A stretch of 39,163 nt of DNA from Corallococcus terminator. GTDB lineage: Bacteria; Myxococcota; Myxococcia; Myxococcales; Myxococcaceae. Below, piece by piece: positions 16,179 to 24,720 of this stretch. Position 1 is the first letter of the stretch; the number at the start of each line of letters is the position of its first letter. Where the stretch lies: contig NZ_RAVZ01000044.1 of NCBI RefSeq assembly GCF_003611635.1, positions 1-39,163 on the forward strand. Direction: 5' to 3'. Under the pieces are notes generated by a model. The model was not told the DNA's origin. It ran no database searches and saw nothing but the letters and a program-made list of their open reading frames with translations. Both the position numbers and the translations under genes were made by a program.

Positions 16179-16844
16179 GTGAGCTCCAAACCCGGTGTCC
16201 TCGAGCCGTTACGCGTCCGCATCCGTCGCTTCCAGTTCATCGTCGGACTGGGGTTCCTGTCGCTCGTGCTGGGCGCGATGCTCAGCGTGTCGCTGATGAT
16301 CCGCCTGAAGGAGGTGGTGGGCGCGCTGCCCTTCGACTTCCTCCGGCTCGTCGCGACGGTGCTGCTGCAGGACCTGTGGGTGCTCGCCGTGTTGCCGGCC
16401 CTCTGCTACGTCGGCTCTCGCATCGTGCCGCTGCGGCCGTGGAGCACGGCCCTGGGTGCCGCGGCGACTGGCGGATTCTTCGTCGTCGCGCTCAGTCTGG
16501 TGAGCGATGGCGGCGAAATCCTGACGGAAGGGTGGGGGCTCGCGTCGGCGCTGCGTCTCATGAGCTTCGTGGGCGGCGCCCTGCTCAGCGCCCAGGCCAT
16601 CCGCGTGGGACGGACCGCCGCTGAACGGGGCTCCTCCGTCGCCCAGGTGAAGGCCGAGGCGCGTCAGTCGGAGTACGACGAGTTCCTCAAGGCCGCGGAG
16701 GCCGACGGCGCGCGCATGGAGCAGCGCGACCAGGCCGCCGCTGCTGCTGCCGCACCCGCCGCTGCCGCGCCCTCCACGTCCCCAGTCACGCCCGAGGGGC
16801 AGGACTCCCCGCAGGGCGAAGCGCCGAAGACGCCAGCGGCCTGA
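16179..16844 (+). CDS. Small integral membrane protein with Ala/Pro-rich tail
   Basis: I do not recognise the family. The 221 residues contain four predicted membrane helices: GFLSLVLGAMLSVSLMI, WVLAVLPALCYVGSRIV, GAAATGGFFVVALSLV and LMSFVGGALLSAQAI. A charged segment (~residues 145-180) and a low-complexity Ala/Pro tail that is probably disordered follow. The frame is open well upstream inside truA. I choose the GTG at 16179 because coding upstream belongs to truA and because GCTAGGCT ends 8 nt before it, giving a likely near-leaderless start. Confidence 0.65.
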   Translation: MSSKPGVLEPLRVRIRRFQFIVGLGFLSLVLGAMLSVSLMIRLKEVVGALPFDFLRLVATVLLQDLWVLAVLPALCYVGSRIVPLRPWSTALGAAATGGFFVVALSLVSDGGEILTEGWGLASALRLMSFVGGALLSAQAIRVGRTAAERGSSVAQVKAEARQSEYDEFLKAAEADGARMEQRDQAAAAAAAPAAAAPSTSPVTPEGQDSPQGEAPKTPAA

Positions 16845-16897
16845 GGGCCACGGCGATCCCGAGGACTCCAGAGCGCCCCGAGCGAAGCACCGGGGAC

Positions 16898-16921
16898 GCC
16901 TGCGGCCCGAAGGCCGCGGGC
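16898..16921. terminator. GC-rich hairpin between convergent genes
   Basis: A 10-bp stem (16898-16907 with 16912-16921) with a CGAA tetraloop and one G:U pair. It has no U-tract on either strand. It sits between the convergent small membrane-protein gene and argC, where a bidirectional transcription stop would be expected. Confidence 0.45.
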
Positions 16922-16934
16922 GACACCGCGGGGA

Positions 16935-18005
16935 CTACGGGTAGCAGGCCGCCTGGCGCAGGCCGGTGTCTTCCTCGAAGCCGAGCGCGACGTTGAAGTT
17001 CTGCAACGCCTGCCCGGCCATGCCCTTCACCAGGTTGTCCAGCGCGGCCATCACCGCCACGGAGCGGCCCTTGGTCGCGACGGAGATGTCGCAGAAGTTG
17101 CTGCCGGTGACGGCCGCGACGCGCGGCGTGCCCTCCACGATGCGCACGAACTTCGAGCCCTCGTAATAGCGGCGGTACTTGTCCGTCAGCGACTGCGTCA
17201 CCACCGCGCCGCCGTGCTCCGGCCACTCGAACTGAACGGTGGCGAAGATGCCGCGCACCATGGGCGCCGAGTGCGGCACGAAGGCCAGCCGGTGCCGGGA
17301 TGCCCCGTGCGCCACCAACATCACCTCCACCTCCGCCTCGTGCTGGTGCTCCAGCGGCTTGTACGCGCGGAAGTCGTGCGCGCGCGTCGGGTGGTGCGTG
17401 CCCTCACCCGGCAGCGAACCGGAGCCGGAGGAGCCCGTCACGCCCGACACGGCCAGCAGGCCCAGGCCCGGCGTGGCCGCGATGGGCAGGAGCGCCAACT
17501 GCACCGCCGTGGCGAAGCAGCCCGGGTTGGCGATGCGCTTCGCCTTCTTCACCTGCTCGCGCTTCCACTCGGTGAGCCCGTAGGTGAACGTGCCCAACAG
17601 CTCCGGCGCGGGGTGCGGCCGGCCGTAGGCGCCCGCGTAGCGCCCCGGGTGGTCCAGGCGGAAGTCGGACGACAGGTCCACGAGCAGCATCCGGTCCGTG
17701 AGGCCGGCGTCCGCCCACTGCTTCTCCAGCCCCGCGAACTGCGACGCCAGCTCCCCGTGGCCCAGCGCGCTGAACACCACCGGGCTCGGCGAATCCGCGA
17801 GCCAGCGCCAGTCCGGCTCCGCCTCGAACTTGCCGTCCACCAGTCCGCGCAGGTGCGGATGCACCTTGTGGATGGGCGAACCGGCGTGGTGCCGGGACAC
17901 CACGCGGATGCCGGCCACGCCGGGATGTCCGGACAGGAGTCGCAACAGCTCGCCTCCGCCGAAACCGGAAGCTCCCAGGATGTAGATGTGCGCAGGCGTC
18001 GTCAT
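16935..18005 (-). CDS. argC: N-acetyl-gamma-glutamyl-phosphate reductase
   Basis: It catalyses NADPH-dependent reduction of N-acyl-glutamyl phosphate to the semialdehyde, the third step of arginine synthesis. Evidence is the N-terminal Rossmann motif ILGASGFGGGELLRLL, the catalytic Cys C163 in NPGCFATAV, and VSGVTGSSGSG and VPHSAPM further on. Length (356) is normal. It is the last gene of the minus-strand arg cluster, and its ATG overlaps the stop of the P-loop gene by 4 nt (ATGA), so the two are translationally coupled. If the pathway runs on succinylated intermediates, this enzyme would have to accept them too. Confidence 0.95.
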   Translation of the reverse strand: MTTPAHIYILGASGFGGGELLRLLSGHPGVAGIRVVSRHHAGSPIHKVHPHLRGLVDGKFEAEPDWRWLADSPSPVVFSALGHGELASQFAGLEKQWADAGLTDRMLLVDLSSDFRLDHPGRYAGAYGRPHPAPELLGTFTYGLTEWKREQVKKAKRIANPGCFATAVQLALLPIAATPGLGLLAVSGVTGSSGSGSLPGEGTHHPTRAHDFRAYKPLEHQHEAEVEVMLVAHGASRHRLAFVPHSAPMVRGIFATVQFEWPEHGGAVVTQSLTDKYRRYYEGSKFVRIVEGTPRVAAVTGSNFCDISVATKGRSVAVMAALDNLVKGMAGQALQNFNVALGFEEDTGLRQAACYP

Positions 18006-19063
18006 GACTTCCTCCCCGCGCCCAGCCGGGGCGCGAGCTTTTCCACGATGAGATTTCCCAGGGCGTTCGGATCCGCGCGCGCGTTGCGGGCCGGCAATCC
18101 CACCACCTGCTCCACGAAGCGCACGCCCACCGCGTTGTCCGTCGCGGGCCCGGCGACCATGTCCATCTCGATGCCGTACACCTCGCGCAGGTGCCGCACG
18201 CCACCGGCCGCGCCGACAGGGTCGTTGGCGCAGAGGATGAACGCGCTGCCCAGCGCCTTGAGCTCCGGGTCCGCCAGGATGGCCTGCACGCCGTACTCAC
18301 CCATGATGCCGTCGCCCGTCTCCGCGACGATGACGTCCACGTCCTGGGCCGCCATCTCCGAGAACACGATGCGCGCGACCTTGGAGGCCGTGCGCGCGCC
18401 GGTGCAGACGATGCCCGCGTCCGTGAAGTCCATCACCACGTCCGCGCCGCTGTCCTGCATGGCCAGGGTGTCGCGCATCAGCGACACGCCGGTGAGCTTC
18501 GCGCCGCCCACGCGGTAGCCCGCCTGGGAGAGCTTTCGCACCACGACGCTGGCCGCGTACGTCTTGCCCGCGTTCATGCACGTGCCCACCACGTAGACCA
18601 CGGGGCACGTCACCGCCTTCGACGTGCCCTTGAGCGCGCCCGCGGAGACGTGCGCGTGCACGCCCGCTCGGGACTGGAACTCCGGGAACGTCAGCACCTG
18701 GCCCAGCACTTCCGCTTCGAAGGGCGCGCCCACGCCGGGGTTGTGCGACGTGCACTTCCCGATGACGCCGCCCATGTTGAGGATGTGGAGCCGGTCGCCC
18801 ACCGTGACGGACGTGGGCACCACGCCCTCGTAGCCGTGCAGGGCGTTGCGGTGGCCCAGCGCGCCCACGACGATGTCGCCCGCGTGCAGCGTGACGAGCC
18901 GGCCGTTCACGTCCTCCAACTGGTTGTAGACGGTCTTCTCCCCGTGGATGCGGACCGCTATGACCGCGCCCTCCTCGCACTTCACCTCGTCCGCGAGGTG
19001 GACCGTGCGGCCCACCTGGAGGTTGCGAGTGACACTGCCCACCTTGTCGACCTGGATCTTCAT
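18002..19063 (-). CDS. Uncharacterised P-loop protein embedded in the arginine operon
   Basis: A 353-residue protein. The N-terminal ~125 residues are predicted to be beta-rich (repeated short V/I strands with Gly turns). A P-loop NTPase-type domain follows: Walker A G160-TCMNAGKT, then GGAKLTGVS, a D-x-GAD-VMDFTDAGI segment and DVIVAETGDGIMGEYG. The arrangement recalls MobB/DUF1611-type P-loop domains, but I cannot name the family. The start at 19063 (MKIQVDKVGS) lies 1 nt after the argG stop, and an open frame extends upstream into argG. It is coupled to argC by a 4-nt overlap. Context strongly suggests a job in arginine synthesis or its control; the reaction is unknown. Confidence 0.85.
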   Translation of the reverse strand: MKIQVDKVGSVTRNLQVGRTVHLADEVKCEEGAVIAVRIHGEKTVYNQLEDVNGRLVTLHAGDIVVGALGHRNALHGYEGVVPTSVTVGDRLHILNMGGVIGKCTSHNPGVGAPFEAEVLGQVLTFPEFQSRAGVHAHVSAGALKGTSKAVTCPVVYVVGTCMNAGKTYAASVVVRKLSQAGYRVGGAKLTGVSLMRDTLAMQDSGADVVMDFTDAGIVCTGARTASKVARIVFSEMAAQDVDVIVAETGDGIMGEYGVQAILADPELKALGSAFILCANDPVGAAGGVRHLREVYGIEMDMVAGPATDNAVGVRFVEQVVGLPARNARADPNALGNLIVEKLAPRLGAGRKS

Positions 19064-19064
19064 G

Positions 19065-20252
19065 TCACTTGGCTTTCTGCGAGAGCATCTGCGCCACGCC
19101 GTAGAGTTTGGCGAACCCCGCCGCTTCCGTCCCCGTCCACAACACGTTGGCCTCACCGTACGTCGCCACCTTCGCGTCCATCAGCGAGTGCGGCGAACGC
19201 ACGCCTTCCACGACGTGGATGCGCGGGGTGAGCACCAGTTTCACCTCGCCCGTCACACGCTCCTGCGAGGAGGCGAGGAACGCCTCCAGGTCCTTCACCA
19301 GCGGGTCGAAGAAGTGCCCCTCGTGGAGCAGCGACCCGTACAGGTTGCCCAGCGTCTCCTTCCAGAAGAGCTGCTTGCCCGACAGCACCAGCTTCTCCAG
19401 CTCGCGGTGCGCCGCGATGAGCAGGTGCGCCGCAGGCGCTTCGAAGCCGACGCGGCCCTTGATGCCCAGGATGGTGTCGCCCAGGTGCACGCCCCGGCCG
19501 ATGCCGTACGTGCGCCCCAGCGCGTTGAGCTTCTCCACGATGGCCACCGCGGACATCGCCTGGCCGTCCAGCGCCACCGGCACGCCCTTCGCGTACGACA
19601 CCACCAGCGGCAGGGGCTTCAGGTCGGTGGGGATGACGCCACCGGGGAAGGCCGCCTCGGGCAGGGTGCTCCACGAGTCGAGCGTCTCGCTGCCGCCCAC
19701 GGACGTGCCCCACATGCCCTCGTTGACCGAGTACGCGCCCAGCTTCGCGGGCAGGTGCACGCCGCGCTCGGCGAGGAAGTCCAGCTCCTGCTTGCGCGAC
19801 AGCCCCAGGTCCCGGATGGGGGTGATGAGCTGGAGGTTGGGCGCGAGCGTGCGGAAGGCCACGTCGAAGCGGACCTGATCATTGCCCGCGCCGGTGCTGC
19901 CGTGGGCCACGGCCTGCACGCCCAGCTTCTCCGCCATGCGCACGGCCTCCACGGCCTGGCAGGCGCGTTCGGCGGAGACGCTCAGCGGGTAGACCTGGCC
20001 GCGCAGCACGTTGCCGGCGATGAGGAAGCGCAGGTAGCCCTGGAAGAGGGTGTCGCGCGCGTCCACCGTGTGGTGCGCCACCGCGCCCAGCTTCAGCGCC
20101 AGGGCCTGGATGCGCTCCAACTGCTCGGGCGGAAAGCCGCCCGTGTCCACGGTGACGGTGGTGACGTCCCAACCCTGCTCGCGCAGGTACACCGTGCAGA
20201 AGGCGGTATCGAGGCCACCGGAGAACGCCAGCACCACGGACTTCTTGCTCAT
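19065..20252 (-). CDS. argG: Argininosuccinate synthase
   Basis: It joins citrulline and aspartate with ATP to give argininosuccinate. The PP-loop ATP-pyrophosphatase motif is at the N-terminus (VLAFSGGLDTAFC). HGSTGAGNDQVRFD lies near residue 120, and GRG-H-GDTILGIKGR with Glu/Ser-rich substrate loops further on. Length 395 is typical. A good SD (GAGGAG) precedes the ATG. It lies 38 nt after argH and 1 nt before the P-loop gene. Unlike the carbamoyltransferase step, this one needs free citrulline, so deacylation must precede it. Confidence 0.95.
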   Translation of the reverse strand: MSKKSVVLAFSGGLDTAFCTVYLREQGWDVTTVTVDTGGFPPEQLERIQALALKLGAVAHHTVDARDTLFQGYLRFLIAGNVLRGQVYPLSVSAERACQAVEAVRMAEKLGVQAVAHGSTGAGNDQVRFDVAFRTLAPNLQLITPIRDLGLSRKQELDFLAERGVHLPAKLGAYSVNEGMWGTSVGGSETLDSWSTLPEAAFPGGVIPTDLKPLPLVVSYAKGVPVALDGQAMSAVAIVEKLNALGRTYGIGRGVHLGDTILGIKGRVGFEAPAAHLLIAAHRELEKLVLSGKQLFWKETLGNLYGSLLHEGHFFDPLVKDLEAFLASSQERVTGEVKLVLTPRIHVVEGVRSPHSLMDAKVATYGEANVLWTGTEAAGFAKLYGVAQMLSQKAK

Positions 20253-20290
20253 GCTCAGGACTCCTCTTCTTCAAAAAGGGATGGGGAAAC

Positions 20291-21640
20291 TCAGGCGGCC
20301 CAGACGCGCTCGGCGGCCTGGGTCTGCTGCGCGTGGGTGCGCGTGAGCCACTCGCGCGCGTCCGCCAGTTCCTCGCGCGCGGTGGCGAGGCCCAGGTTGC
20401 CGGCGCCACCCAGGTGGGTGGCCGTCAGCGCGCCGCGGTCCGGCTGGAAGGTGCCGTCGTTCAACTGACGGCCCACCTCCCGGTACGCGTCGCGGAAGGG
20501 CAGGCCCTTGGCCACCAGGGCGTAGGCGTGGTGCGCGGCGTAGAGCGAGTCGTCGCACGCCGCGCGGGCCTTGTCCGCGTTCACCTTCAGCGCGGGCACC
20601 AGCCGCGCCAGCACCTCCAGGAGCGCCTTCGTGCTGGCGAGCGCCTGGAAGGTGGGGCGCTTCAGGAGCTGGAAGTCACGGTGGTAGCTGGACGGCAGAC
20701 CGCCCGCCACCGCCTCCACCTGGTGCGCGAGGCCCCGGAGCTCGCGGCAGCGACCCCGGGCCAGCTCCACGACGTCCGGGTTCTTCTTCTGGGGCATGAT
20801 GGACGAGCCCGTGGTGAAGGCATCCGGCAGGGCCAGGAAGCCGAACTCGTCCATGCTGTAGAGCTGCACGTCCCACAGCCACTTCTCCAGAGTGCCCGCC
20901 ACCGAGCACGCCCAGGTGAGCAGCGCCGCCTCATGCCGCCCCCGACTGTCCTGCGCGTCGATGGGGCTGCGTTGAACCCGACTGAAACCGAGCAACCGCG
21001 CGACATATTCACGGTCGATGGGAAGCGGCACGCCGAAGCCCGCCGCGGCGCCCAGCGGACAGCGATCAATCCGGCCCCACACGCCCTTGAGCGCCTCCAA
21101 CTCCTCCAGCAGCCCTTCCGCGAACGCCATGCCCCACAGCCCGAAGGTGGACGGCATCGCGCGACGCAGGTGCGTGTAGCCGGGCAGGGGCAGGTCCGCG
21201 TGCGTCTGCGCGAAGTCGAGGAACGTCCCGGCCAGCTCCGCCGTGCGCGCGCCCAGGGCGAGCAGCTCCTCGCGCAGGTACAGGCGCAGGGCGAGCAGCA
21301 CCTGGTCGTTGCGAGAGCGCGCCAGGTGGATGCGCTTGCCCGCCTCACCCGTGCGCTCCACGAGCGCGGCCTCCAGCGCGGTGTGGCCGTCCTCCTGCTC
21401 CGGGCGGATGACGAAGCGGCCCGCGCGCGCTTCGGCGTGCAGTTCTTTCAGGGCGGCGACGAGCGCAGTGGCGGCCTCCGGCGCCAGCAGGCCCACGTGC
21501 GCGAGCATGCGCGCGTGCGCGGCGCTGCCCAGCGCGTCGTGCGGCACGAGCGACAGGTCCACCACGGGGTCGTCGCCCACGGTGAAGGCGTGGATGGCCG
21601 AATCCAGCGGCTGGCCCTTGCCCCACAAAGTCTCAGCCAC
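20291..21640 (-). CDS. argH: Argininosuccinate lyase
   Basis: It cleaves argininosuccinate to arginine and fumarate, the last step. The fumarase/aspartase-superfamily signature GSSIMPQKKNPD is present, together with RSRNDQV, PGYTHL and the family N-terminus (LWGKGQPLDSAIHAFTVGDD). The 449-residue length is normal. The start codon is GTG, and its first 8 nt overlap the 3' end of the M20 deacylase gene. It is part of the continuous minus-strand arg cluster. Confidence 0.95.
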   Translation of the reverse strand: MAETLWGKGQPLDSAIHAFTVGDDPVVDLSLVPHDALGSAAHARMLAHVGLLAPEAATALVAALKELHAEARAGRFVIRPEQEDGHTALEAALVERTGEAGKRIHLARSRNDQVLLALRLYLREELLALGARTAELAGTFLDFAQTHADLPLPGYTHLRRAMPSTFGLWGMAFAEGLLEELEALKGVWGRIDRCPLGAAAGFGVPLPIDREYVARLLGFSRVQRSPIDAQDSRGRHEAALLTWACSVAGTLEKWLWDVQLYSMDEFGFLALPDAFTTGSSIMPQKKNPDVVELARGRCRELRGLAHQVEAVAGGLPSSYHRDFQLLKRPTFQALASTKALLEVLARLVPALKVNADKARAACDDSLYAAHHAYALVAKGLPFRDAYREVGRQLNDGTFQPDRGALTATHLGGAGNLGLATAREELADAREWLTRTHAQQTQAAERVWAA

Positions 21641-22694
21641 GCGCCACCTCCTCGGAATAGCCGTGCAGCAGTCGTCGATAGAACGCGAGCCCCGCCTCCA
21701 GCTCCGCGCGCGTGAGGTACTCGTTCGCCTGGTGGCTGCGCAGCGTGTCGCCCGGCCCCACCTTCACCGCCGGCACGTCGCCCAGGAACGCCCAGTCGGA
21801 CGTGGTGCTGGAGCCCACCGTGCCCTGTCCCGCCGCCGCCACCGCCGCGCGCACCAGCGGGTGCCCCGCGTCCGTGCCCTTGGGCAGGTAGCGCGCCGAG
21901 TGCACCACCACTTCGCTCTCCAGCGCCGCGCCCACGTCTTCGGCCACCTTCGCGTGGTCCATGCCCGGCGTGGTGCGCAGGTCCACGAAGAACTCGCACC
22001 GGTCCGGCACCTGGTTGCGCGCCAGGCCCCCCGACACCTGCGTCACCTGCGCCCGCGCCTCACCCAGCAGCGGGTGCGCGGGAAAGCGCAGCGCGGACAC
22101 GGCCTGGATGTCCCGGGCCGCCTTGAGAATCGCGTTGTCCAATCCACCCGTGTGCGCGTGCGCGACATGGCCGGACTTCCCGTGCGCGATGCAGCGCAGC
22201 AGCAGCATGCCCCGCTGCGCGGTGCAGGGCTTGAGCGACGTGGGCTCTCCCACGATGGCTGCGTCCAGCGGCCCCAGCGTGGAGAGCAGGGGCCCCAGGC
22301 CCTTGCCGCCCGTCTCCTCCTCGGCGGTGAGCGCGAAGACGTGCTCGACACCCTGGGGCGCGCCTTCCTTCAGGAGCGCCTTCGCGGTGAGGAGCATGGC
22401 GGTGACGCAGCCCTTGGCGTCGTTGGCGCCCAGGCCGTAGAGGGTGTCGTCCTTCCACACGGCCTCGTGCGGCTCGGTGGTCCACCCGGCGCACGGCTTC
22501 ACCGTGTCCAGGTGCGAGTTGACGAGCAGGCGCTTCGAGCCGCTGCCCACGCTGAACCAGACGTTGTGGCCCTGGCGGTGCACGCGGGCACCCCAGGACT
22601 CGGCCTGGCCGGCGACGAAGTCCGCGATGCGGGCCTCGTCACCGGAGACGCTGGGCGTCGCGACCAGCGCGGTGAGCAGCTCGGTGGGGTTCAA
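21633..22694 (-). CDS. argE: M20 metallopeptidase, N-acyl-citrulline (or N-acylornithine) deacylase
   Basis: An M20-family di-zinc hydrolase of 353 residues: the first metal ligand in NSHLDTV, the bridging Asp in GANDAKG, the catalytic Glu pair in AEEETGG, and a dimerisation-domain insert with GKSGHVAHAHTG. Next to an N-acylornithine carbamoyltransferase the logical substrate is N-acetyl-L-citrulline (as in Xanthomonas) or N-succinyl-L-citrulline, not acetylornithine. The sequence alone cannot decide which acyl group is removed. A TTG start overlaps the argB stop (TTGA), with AAGG upstream inside argB. The 3' end overlaps argH. Confidence 0.85.
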   Translation of the reverse strand: MNPTELLTALVATPSVSGDEARIADFVAGQAESWGARVHRQGHNVWFSVGSGSKRLLVNSHLDTVKPCAGWTTEPHEAVWKDDTLYGLGANDAKGCVTAMLLTAKALLKEGAPQGVEHVFALTAEEETGGKGLGPLLSTLGPLDAAIVGEPTSLKPCTAQRGMLLLRCIAHGKSGHVAHAHTGGLDNAILKAARDIQAVSALRFPAHPLLGEARAQVTQVSGGLARNQVPDRCEFFVDLRTTPGMDHAKVAEDVGAALESEVVVHSARYLPKGTDAGHPLVRAAVAAAGQGTVGSSTTSDWAFLGDVPAVKVGPGDTLRSHQANEYLTRAELEAGLAFYRRLLHGYSEEVARG

Positions 22695-23617
22695 CCCTTG
22701 GCCTCACCGTGCTTCACCGGGTGCTCGCGCACGACCATGGTCCCGCTGCCCTCGTTGGTGAAGACCTCCTCCAGGAGCGCGTCGGACTGCTTGCCGCTGA
22801 CCAGGTGCACGCTGCCCACGCCGCCCACGAGCGCGTGGCGCATGGCGTGCGCCTTGGGACGCATGCCGCCCGTGAGCCGGCCTTCGGCCTCCAGCGACGC
22901 CAGGTCCGCCAGCGTGGCGAGCGAGATGATGGACGACGGGTCGGAGACGTCCTTCAAGAGGCCCGGCACCTCCACCATGAAGAAGAGCTTTTCGGCGTGC
23001 AGCGCCGCCGCGATGGCCGCCGCCACGGTGTCCGCGTTGGTGTTGTAGACGGCGCCGTCCTGGCCTCCCGACAGCGGGGCGATGACGGGCACGTAGTCCG
23101 CGGAGCGCAGGTGCTCCACGACGCGCGTGTCCACCGACTCGATGTCGCCCACGAGGCCGTAGTCCACCATGCGCCCCTGCGTCTCACCGGGCTCGGTGAC
23201 CATGACGGGCGGGCGGCGGCGCGCCTTGATGAGGCCCGCGTCCACGCCGGACAGGCCCACGGCGGGCACGCCCGCAGCCTGGAGGTCCGCCAGCAGGTCC
23301 GTGTGCAGCTTGCCCGCGAGCACCATCTTCGCCGCGTCCAGCACGGGCGCGGAGGTGATGCGGCGGCCGGCCACCTTCTCGATGGGCAGGTGCAGCGCGT
23401 CGCAGAGCGCGTCCAACTCCGGCCCGCCGCCGTGCACCACGACGGGGCGGATGGAGAAGGCCCACAGCAGGGCGATCTGCTCGCACGCCGTCTTGCGGGT
23501 GCGCGGGTCGCTCAGCACGGCGCCGCCCAGCTTCACCACGAAGGTCTTGCTGCGGAACTGCTTCACGTACTTCGCGGCATTGCGAAGTGCGGCGTACGGG
23601 TCGGGAGACAGGGGCAC
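22691..23617 (-). CDS. argB: N-acetylglutamate kinase
   Basis: An amino-acid-kinase fold enzyme phosphorylating N-acylglutamate. Visible are VVKLGGAVL, the VVHGGGPELDAL substrate loop, NTNADTVAA and GGMRPKAHAM. The ~25 residues before VVKLGG (DPYAALRNAAKYVKQF) match in position the extra N-terminal helix of arginine-inhibited hexameric NAGKs, so feedback inhibition by arginine is likely but inferred. The start is GTG with AGAGG upstream. It lies 57 nt after the carbamoyltransferase gene and overlaps the deacylase start by 4 nt. Confidence 0.93.
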   Translation of the reverse strand: MPLSPDPYAALRNAAKYVKQFRSKTFVVKLGGAVLSDPRTRKTACEQIALLWAFSIRPVVVHGGGPELDALCDALHLPIEKVAGRRITSAPVLDAAKMVLAGKLHTDLLADLQAAGVPAVGLSGVDAGLIKARRRPPVMVTEPGETQGRMVDYGLVGDIESVDTRVVEHLRSADYVPVIAPLSGGQDGAVYNTNADTVAAAIAAALHAEKLFFMVEVPGLLKDVSDPSSIISLATLADLASLEAEGRLTGGMRPKAHAMRHALVGGVGSVHLVSGKQSDALLEEVFTNEGSGTMVVREHPVKHGEAKG

Positions 23618-23674
23618 GGGGGACCTCTAGAAAGTCAGAAGGGAGTGGAAGGGAAGGGCGGTCGGCGTGGGACT

Positions 23675-24679
23675 TCAGCCGCCGCGCATCCAGGCCAGGA
23701 GGGCGCGCTGCACGTGGTAGCGGTTGCCCGCCTCGTCCACGACGCGGCTGCTCGCGTGGTCCAGTACCTCGTCAGCGACCTCCACATTGCGCCGAACTGG
23801 CAAACAGTGAAGGAACGCCGCGTCCTTGGTGGCCTTCGCCATGTGCCGCCGCGTGGGCATCCACCCCGAGTACGACGCGAGCAGCGCCGCCACGTCCGCG
23901 GGCGAGTTCACCGTCGCCGCGGTGGGACCCCAGGACTTCGCGTACACCGCGCGGCTGCCGACCAGCGCCTCGTCCTGGTCGTGCGTGTAGGTGATGCTGC
24001 CGCCCGTCGCCTTCGCGTACGCCTCCGCCTCCGCGCGCACCGCGGGGTGCAGATCGAACCCCGGAGGATGCGCCACGCGCACCTCGCAGCCCGCGGCCGC
24101 CGCGGACAGCAGGAACGAGTTGGGCACCGCCTTGGGCAGCGGCTTGATGTGCGGCGCCCAGGTGAGCGTCACCGGGAGCTTCTTCGTGGAACCGAACGTC
24201 TCGCGCAGCGTGAGCGCGTCCGCCAGGCCCTGGCACGGGTGCTCGCGCGCGGACTCCATGCTCACTACCGGGACGGTGGCCCACTTGCGGAACGCGTTGA
24301 TGACGGGGTCGGCCTCGTCCTCTTCGTCACCGCCACCCTGCGAGAAGGTGCGGATGCCCAGCATGTCCACGAAGCGCGACAGCACCGGCGAGGCTTCCTT
24401 GATGTGCTCCGCACGGTCCGTGTTCATCACGGCGCCCGGGCGGTCCTCCAGCTTCCACACGCCGGAGCCCACGTCGAGCACGATGGCGTGCCCACCCGCG
24501 CGCAGCATCACCGCCTCGAAGGAGGTGCGCGTGCGCAGCGACGGATTGAAGAACACCATGCCCAGGATCTTCCCGGGGAACAGCGCCCCGGGGTCCTTCT
24601 GCTTCCACGCGGCCGCCTGCGAGAGGACCGCCTCGACGCCTTCCGGCCCCAGGTCCTGGATGCGGGTGACATGCTTCAT
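23675..24679 (-). CDS. argF': N-acylornithine carbamoyltransferase (AOTCase/SOTCase type)
   Basis: It transfers carbamoyl from carbamoyl phosphate to N-acylated ornithine. Carbamoyl-phosphate loop: FFNPSLRTRTSFE. Also present are HPCQGLADALTLRE, the family-specific TWAPHIKPLPKAVPNS, YAKSWG, and HCLPVRRN (H291-N298) in place of the HCLPA of ordinary OTCases. DEAGNRYHVQRALL closes the protein. By eye this follows the Xanthomonas AOTCase closely and without gaps over residues 40-95. The position equivalent to its Glu92 is Ala90, which bears on acetyl versus succinyl preference. I choose the ATG at 24679 (MKHVTRIQD) because it aligns with the family N-terminus and has GGGGGAG upstream. A GTG at 24721 would start inside the operator palindrome. 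It is first in the arg cluster and divergent from argR. Confidence 0.92.
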   Translation of the reverse strand: MKHVTRIQDLGPEGVEAVLSQAAAWKQKDPGALFPGKILGMVFFNPSLRTRTSFEAVMLRAGGHAIVLDVGSGVWKLEDRPGAVMNTDRAEHIKEASPVLSRFVDMLGIRTFSQGGGDEEDEADPVINAFRKWATVPVVSMESAREHPCQGLADALTLRETFGSTKKLPVTLTWAPHIKPLPKAVPNSFLLSAAAAGCEVRVAHPPGFDLHPAVRAEAEAYAKATGGSITYTHDQDEALVGSRAVYAKSWGPTAATVNSPADVAALLASYSGWMPTRRHMAKATKDAAFLHCLPVRRNVEVADEVLDHASSRVVDEAGNRYHVQRALLAWMRGG

Positions 24680-24720
24680 GGGCTTCGTGCTCCCCCGGCC
24701 GCGCCGGATGGGTGGGATCA

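Noticed and set aside
18002-19063. Naming the P-loop protein MobB or a dethiobiotin synthetase-like enzyme
   Set aside because: Only the Walker A region and general fold order are shared; the N-terminal beta domain and operon context do not fit molybdopterin or biotin pathways.
18948-20468. 506-codon plus-strand frame opposite argG/argH
   Set aside because: Low-complexity translation with no motif, fully covered by two unmistakable arg genes on the other strand.
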